Of a stretch of 64,000 bases of DNA, positions 61,108 to 64,000 are shown piece after piece. The position numbers and the translations under genes were made by a program. Within the stretch, counting starts at the first letter, position 1; the number at the start of each line of letters is the position of its first letter. The stretch is from Thermohalobaculum sp039822785 (lineage in GTDB: Bacteria > Pseudomonadota > Alphaproteobacteria > Rhodobacterales > Rhodobacteraceae), in NCBI GenBank assembly GCA_039822785.1, contig JBCBMO010000008.1, positions 62,001 to 126,000 on the forward strand, written 5' to 3'. The notes beneath the pieces were generated by a model that saw only the letters and a program-made list of their open reading frames with translations, did no database searches and was not told the origin of the DNA.

Positions 61108-61841
61108 TCAGCGGCCCTGACGTTGAGTGCTGCAGGGCGGTTGAAGACGCGGCTCGCGATATCCTCGAGATCGAGACGCAGCCGGTCGACAACCCCGTCG
61201 AAGTAGCTGAGGGCCGCCGCTGCCGGGATCGCGACCGCCATGCCGGCCGCCGTGGTCAGCAGCGCCTCCCAGATACCGCCCGCCAGGGTCGAGGGATCGG
61301 CTTGGGCGCCCGAGGCCTGAAGCGCCTGGAAGGCCGCGATCATGCCGAGGACCGTGCCGAGCAGCCCCATGAGCGGCGCGAGCGAGGCGATCACATCGAG
61401 CGTCCGGAGCGAGGTCGCGGCATTCGCCAGCAGGGTCTTGGCGACGCGGGTCGTCTCCTCGCGCGCGCGATGCTCGTCATGGGGATAGTGGCGCACGGCA
61501 TCCATCGCGGCCTGCGCCAGTTCGGCGCGGATGCCCGTGGTCTGGCCGAGCAGGCTCTTGGCGCGCATCGGATCGCCCTCGACCCAGGCATCGACCGCTT
61601 CCTCGGCGCTCAGGCGGGCCCAGGCCCGCATCTGGGCTAAGCGGATGAATTTGTAGAGGATCGTGGCCAGGCTGATGACCGAGACCACGGCGATGATCCA
61701 GAGGACCGGGCCGCCTTGCGCAAGCAGCTCGAGCGCAGGGGCACCGGTTTGCGGCCCGGCCGCACCGCCCGCCCCATCGCCCGTCGCCGCCTCGCCGGCA
61801 GCCACGCCCGCCGCCTGCGCAAGAGCCATCACAAATGCCAT
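61104..61841 (-). CDS. exbB: MotA/TolQ/ExbB proton-channel family protein
   Basis: A 245-residue membrane protein with an N-terminal hydrophobic/signal-like segment and Gly/Ala-rich linker, then three TM helices: GPVLWIIAVVSVISLATIL, LAPLMGLLGTVLGMIAAFQAL and the last TTAAGMAVAIPAAAALSYF. This is the ExbB pentamer-forming core. ATG 61841 is preferred; the frame upstream to 61889 adds 16 residues without a reason. It heads the exbB-exbD-exbD-acidic protein operon. Confidence 0.92.
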   Translation of the reverse strand: MAFVMALAQAAGVAAGEAATGDGAGGAAGPQTGAPALELLAQGGPVLWIIAVVSVISLATILYKFIRLAQMRAWARLSAEEAVDAWVEGDPMRAKSLLGQTTGIRAELAQAAMDAVRHYPHDEHRAREETTRVAKTLLANAATSLRTLDVIASLAPLMGLLGTVLGMIAAFQALQASGAQADPSTLAGGIWEALLTTAAGMAVAIPAAAALSYFDGVVDRLRLDLEDIASRVFNRPAALNVRAAE

Positions 61842-62033
61842 CGTCGCCACCCGTTTCTCAGGCGCGCCGCATACCGCACGCGCCGACAATGTCTATCCAG
61901 GATTCCGGCTACACGCACAGGTTGGCCTAAAGATGAATGAATTTGGCGGGATTACGGCAAGATCCCTTGGTGAAACAACCGCTTCGGATTGCCTGCCACC
62001 ACCGCCACGGCCTATCGGTCCTCCTCAACGCAA

Positions 62034-62057
62034 AGCGGGGCGCCGAAGCGCCCCGCT
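62034..62057 (-). terminator. terminator of the ferric-binding protein gene
   Basis: A perfect 10-bp stem AGCGGGGCGC/GCGCCCCGCT lies 25 bases after the gene's stop on the minus strand, and its loop reads TTCG in that strand (a stable UUCG tetraloop in RNA). A short T-rich stretch follows. It separates the receptor gene from exbB. Confidence 0.75.
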
Positions 62058-62081
62058 GCAAGACTTACTCGGCATCGCGGA

Positions 62082-63116
62082 TCAGGGGTAGCCGACGCTG
62101 TCCCAGATCTGCTGCGCCTTCGGCTGGTTTTCGCCGAAGGTCATCAGGCTCACGTCATCCGCGCGGAACAGGCCCATCGAGGCCACCGGTGCGCCCAGGG
62201 CGATACCCGGCACGCCCGGATACTCCTGGTTGCCGTTCGAGAAGTACTCCTGCGCCTGGTCGGACGCGAGATACTCGAGGAACTTCACCGCGTTCTCACG
62301 GTTCGGCGCGTTCGCCACGACCGCACCGGCCGACACGTTCACATGGGCACCGCGGTCCGACTGGTTCGGGAAGATCCAGCCGATGCCCTCGGCCCCGGAG
62401 GTCAGGCCGTCCACGTCCTTGGCCAGGCCGCGGGCGTAGTAGTAGGTGTTCGACACCGCGATGTCGCACTCGCCCGAGACGATGCCGCGCAGCTGGTCGG
62501 TGTCGCCGCCCTGCGGCGTGCGCGCCAGGTTCGCGAGCAGGCCCGCCGCCCAGTCCTTCGCGACCTCCTCGCCATGCGCCTCGATGACCGAAGACATCAG
62601 CGACAGCATGTAGATGTTCGAGGAGGAGCGGGTGCAGATCTGACCCTTGTACTGCGGATCGGCCAGCGCCTCATAGGTCAGCGGCGGGTTCTCCACGCGG
62701 TCCTTGGCGTAAAAGATGATCCGGGCGCGCTGGCTGAAGCCGAACCAGTGGCCGTCGGCGTGGCGCAGATGCGCCGGGATGCGCTTAGAGAGGATCTCCG
62801 AGCTCACCGGCTGCAGCAGGCCCTGCTGGTCGGCGCGCCAGATGCGGCCCGCGTCCACGGTCAGCAGGATGTCGGCGGGGCTGTTGGCGCCCTCCGAGGC
62901 GATGCGCTCGATCAGACCGTCGGCCTTGCCTTCGATCCGATTGATCTTGATGCCGGTCTGGGCCTCGAAATCGCTGTAGAGGCGCTCGTCGGTGTCGTAG
63001 TGGCGCGAGCTGTAGAGGTTGAGCTCACCCTCGGCGAGGGCGGCGGCAGGCGTCAGCATCATCACGGCGACAAGCGCCGTGCGTAGCTGGCGGAGGGGGG
63101 TAAAGGCCAAGCTCAT
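62082..63116 (-). CDS. fbpA: iron(III) ABC transporter substrate-binding protein (FbpA/FutA-like)
   Basis: A 344-residue periplasmic receptor with a signal peptide of about 28 residues (ALVAVMMLTPAAALAEG) and the LNLYSSRHYDTDERLY start of ferric-binding proteins. The metal-binding tyrosine cluster is intact in SNTYYYARG. It binds Fe3+ in the periplasm and hands it to an FbpB-type permease such as the one at 56606. An upstream dyad may be an operator. UUCG terminator follows. Confidence 0.93.
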   Translation of the reverse strand: MSLAFTPLRQLRTALVAVMMLTPAAALAEGELNLYSSRHYDTDERLYSDFEAQTGIKINRIEGKADGLIERIASEGANSPADILLTVDAGRIWRADQQGLLQPVSSEILSKRIPAHLRHADGHWFGFSQRARIIFYAKDRVENPPLTYEALADPQYKGQICTRSSSNIYMLSLMSSVIEAHGEEVAKDWAAGLLANLARTPQGGDTDQLRGIVSGECDIAVSNTYYYARGLAKDVDGLTSGAEGIGWIFPNQSDRGAHVNVSAGAVVANAPNRENAVKFLEYLASDQAQEYFSNGNQEYPGVPGIALGAPVASMGLFRADDVSLMTFGENQPKAQQIWDSVGYP

Positions 63117-63127
63117 CGATAACTCCC

Positions 63128-63144
63128 GTCAAGGTTGTATTGAC
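63128..63144 (-). promoter_or_regulatory. dyad upstream of fbpA, possible operator
   Basis: GTCAA and TTGAC arms separated by 7 bases sit 12 bases upstream of the fbpA start codon. The position would let a bound repressor block transcription or translation, as expected for an iron-regulated gene. Which regulator (Fur/Mur, Irr or RirA type) cannot be decided. Confidence 0.35.
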
Positions 63145-63325
63145 CACCGAGTTCATACCCGACGGTTATGCTCGGCTTAGTCGGCAGGGGCAGGGCGATC
63201 AAGGCAAATCGGGCCAAAAACGCCCTCGCGGCGGGTTTTCCGGCCGGTTTCAAGGGTCTCCGACATGTCCCGACCGAAGGGTGGAATTGGGTTTCAAAGG
63301 GTGAGGAAATCCGGTCAGCCAAGCC

Positions 63326-63640
63326 TCAACCGACGCCTTCGCCCTCGTCGCTCTTGGCGTCTTCGCCCGACAGCACAATCCGCATCCGCCCCTCATCGAA
63401 GGGGCGCAGCACCTCAGCCGCGCGGTCGGGGCTGCCGGTGAGCCCGGTCTGATAATCAAGCGGATCGAGGATAACCGGCATCCGGTCTGGATGGATCTTG
63501 GCCACCATCGGGTTGGGCGTGGTGGTCAGCATGGTACAGGTCTCCAGCTCCACCAACTCGTCGCGGTACTTGCCGCGGAACTGCCGCCAGAGACCGGCGA
63601 AACCGAGGCCAAAGCGCGGTCAAACCAGATTGGCTACCCT
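63326..63640 (-). pseudogene. C-terminal remnant of a SRAP (HMCES/YedK-type) gene
   Basis: The frame reads FAGLWRQFRGKYRDELVE, then CTMLTTTPNPMVAKIHPDRM and PVILDP, which is the C-terminal part of SRAP proteins including the conserved His-x-x-x-Met loop (IHPDRMP). Upstream an in-frame TAG near 63638 ends the frame, and no N-terminal part with the catalytic Cys2 is found in any frame before the next ORF. SRAP proteins cross-link to abasic sites in single-stranded DNA. This copy must be inactive if it is expressed at all; a GTG at 63556 could still start a 76-residue fragment. Confidence 0.7.
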
Positions 63641-63688
63641 TCGCGCGCCTGGGGGCCGCGATCTGCAAGCGATCGTATCGGCCGAGCG

Positions 63689-64000
63689 CTACGCTGCTTC
63701 GACCATTGGCAGGGCCATCATCATCTCCGCCATCTCGTCCAGATCATCAGGGCCGACGGGACAAGCGGCATTTTGTGAGATCGAGTGGCAGGCATCGGAC
63801 TTCATCGCGGCCGCAAGCTCGCAGCCGGAGACCTCGGCACAGGCTTCGGGCAGCCGCGCAGCGATGCCGCAAGACCTCAACAGGGCGACGAAGGTGTCCG
63901 GGAGCTCAGTCGCCTCCGCCGCGCCGCCCAGGACCTGTGCGGCCATCGCGTAGTTGTGAGATCCTTCAGGGCGCCTGACCAGCCAGGGCAGCGTCACCTC
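63689..64000 (-). CDS. hypothetical protein, N-terminus possibly beyond the window
   Basis: A frame of 102 codons from a GTG at 63997 to the stop at 63689 stays open to the window edge, so the true start may lie outside. The product has four Cys, is acidic, and contains an AAQVLGGAAEATELP segment and a MAEMMMALP ending. No family is recognised. It lies just upstream of the SRAP remnant on the same strand and might mark the edge of a rearrangement. Confidence 0.45.
   Translation of the reverse strand, partial: EVTLPWLVRRPEGSHNYAMAAQVLGGAAEATELPDTFVALLRSCGIAARLPEACAEVSGCELAAAMKSDACHSISQNAACPVGPDDLDEMAEMMMALPMVEAA

Noticed and set aside
1..64000. tRNA or rRNA genes, insertion sequences, prophage or integrase genes
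   Set aside because: No cloverleaf with a T-loop GTTCRANYC context, no rRNA-like stretch and no transposase or integrase motif was seen in any gap or frame.

Overview
The window is GC-rich, gene-dense DNA from a bacterial chromosome. The gene content and order point to an alphaproteobacterium, most likely Rhodobacterales. Supporting signs are the run rnr ... topA-dprA-plsY-pyrC(like)-pyrB, a DUF2794 gene, a subclass-I ferredoxin--NADP reductase, TRAP transporters and an ATP-dependent DNA ligase with its partner exonuclease. This placement rests on family recognition only; no search was run. I see no rRNA, tRNA, CRISPR array, transposase, phage gene or replication origin.

Layout. 1-7.8 kb: a class V aminotransferase cut by the window edge, a Cys-based phosphatase, fpr, a secreted EF-hand protein, a fused GNAT/nitrilase protein and, divergent from it, an acetylpolyamine deacetylase-like enzyme. 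7.8-19.1 kb: tamA-tamB, then an RND adaptor and pump. 19.2-26.5 kb: an orphan ParA-type ATPase, gpt, a translationally coupled nucleoside-type ABC importer (ATPase, two permeases, BMP lipoprotein-family receptor) and an agmatinase-like ureohydrolase. 26.7-32.6 kb: a minus-strand operon of TRAP transporter dctP-dctQ-dctM, amidase, a tiny membrane protein and a D-2-hydroxyacid dehydrogenase. 32.9-42.3 kb: a DAO-type oxidoreductase, a GNAT, ATP-dependent DNA ligase, cspA, a glycosyltransferase, the ligase-associated exonuclease, rlmJ, a gamma-glutamyltransferase-family enzyme and DUF2794. 42.6-53.8 kb: housekeeping genes on the minus strand (rnr, topA, dprA, plsY, a PyrC-like pseudoenzyme, pyrB) with small proteins between. 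53.9-63.1 kb: GST, M3 oligopeptidase and an iron-type ABC permease; convergent with them, exbB-exbD-exbD plus a long acidic TonB-position protein; then the ferric-binding protein. 63.3-64 kb: a truncated SRAP gene and an unknown ORF running to the window edge.

How the genes work together. TamA/TamB assemble outer-membrane proteins. The gpt-ABC-BMP block links nucleoside uptake to purine salvage. The TRAP-amidase-dehydrogenase block looks like uptake and breakdown of an amide or a 2-hydroxy/2-oxo acid. The Fbp-type importer and the Exb motor flank each other as an envelope iron-uptake region, but the importer's ATPase is not here.

The most unusual non-coding signals are these. (1) Two copies of a ~220-bp intergenic element (42304-42523 and 53160-53382) share several hairpins, and the long terminal hairpin shows a compensatory base-pair change. 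(2) Four tandem 21-bp units lie just upstream of the DNA ligase. (3) Two tandem 24-bp units after cspA each carry the same perfect 6-bp inverted repeat. (4) G-tract-rich direct repeats lie next to element copy 1. Among proteins, the Exb operon carries a long acidic protein in the TonB position that has no recognisable TonB C-terminal domain, and the PyrC-like protein has lost its metal-binding HxH.
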